Source of the DNA: Spirometra erinaceieuropaei
Taxonomy: Eukaryota; Platyhelminthes; Cestoda; Diphyllobothriidea; Diphyllobothriidae
Length of the DNA: 64,000 nucleotides
Assembly (NCBI GenBank): GCA_902702965.1
Contig: CACRXP010000087.1
Span: 777,322 to 841,321 of the forward strand
Direction of reading: 5' to 3'
The notes under the pieces are model-generated. The model searched no databases and was not told the DNA's origin. It was given only the letters and a program-made list of their open reading frames with translations. Shown here piece by piece: positions 63,858 to 64,000 of the stretch (its first letter is position 1; every line of letters begins with the position of its first letter). The position numbers and the translations under genes were made by a program.

Positions 63858-64000
63858 AAAGCTTTTTCGGTAAATACCCCTCACATGCTGGGTAGCATTC
63901 TCAATTACATCCAACAAGGAATCAAACTCAAGCATCATTGATAATGCCTAGGTTTTGAAATTCATTCTGAGAGGAAATATACATAAACGAAACTCAAATG

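Larger units (their letters stand above)
49023..64000 (+). other. SLC6 intron 9 and/or downstream sequence
   Basis: From the exon 9 donor (GTATGT) to the window end I find no exon with the expected family pattern after TM10 (Tyr-Gly, then Arg-Phe and a Trp-rich TM11). Unique-looking stretches are 49025-50700, 52100-55290 and 56000-59340. A 49-N gap at 49923-49971 could hide at most a small exon. Confidence 0.5.

Noticed and set aside
1..64000. CRISPR arrays, bacterial operons, LTR retrotransposon gag-pol or viral genes
   Set aside because: No regularly spaced short direct repeats, no aspartic protease or integrase motif and no prokaryotic gene layout are visible. The window is plainly eukaryotic.

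Overview
This is a eukaryotic, intron-rich and repeat-rich window, most probably from a flatworm. A cestode with a large genome (Diphyllobothriidea type) or a trematode fits best. I infer this from degenerate TTAGGG-type telomere-like tracts, Penelope-like elements (PLEs) with GIY-YIG endonuclease domains and hammerhead-ribozyme-like 3' ends, CR1/Jockey-like LINE remnants, and the style of the single host gene. The species cannot be fixed from the sequence alone. Three assembly gaps are present (18584-18633, 37532-37602, 49923-49971).

The only host gene I can support is a plus-strand SLC6 Na+/Cl- dependent transporter of the GABA/taurine/creatine-like type. Nine coding exons lie between 14272 and 49022. 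All join in frame and give about 496 residues covering TM1 to TM10. The exons carrying TM11, TM12 and the C-terminus were not found, so they are either beyond 64000 or unrecognised in the last 15 kb. Introns run from 1.8 to 8.7 kb and are filled with transposable elements.

Layout: 1-14271 is upstream sequence: a terminal-inverted-repeat block (1-570), telomere-like tracts (968-1370, 5455-5525), a diffuse dispersed repeat (330-960, 1430-2250, 8055-8900, 11935-12420), three full and one partial foldback elements, a hammerhead-family remnant (10755-10945) and a palindromic SINE pair (12494-12890). Introns 1-6 (14549-31995) hold more foldback elements, a LINE endonuclease fragment, SINE pieces and telomere-like repeats. 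Intron 7 (32234-40109) is a cluster of PLE fragments. Intron 8 (40248-48922) holds another GIY-YIG retroelement remnant, a dead LINE reverse transcriptase and a foldback element. From 49023 onward there are four more PLE or hammerhead loci, including the best-preserved PLE (RT plus GIY-YIG, 59850-61065), then SINEs, a compact inverted-repeat element with a hammerhead-like core (61660-62075) and a last foldback copy.

The most interesting signal is the repeated hammerhead-ribozyme-like architecture. One type lies just downstream of PLE coding ends (about ten loci, mostly with a regular 6-bp stem II and 6-nt loop followed by GAAA and a self-complementary stem III). A second type, with a long stem II, lies inside a compact family of its own. 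PLE-associated hammerheads are a known phenomenon. The compact inverted-repeat family may be less described.
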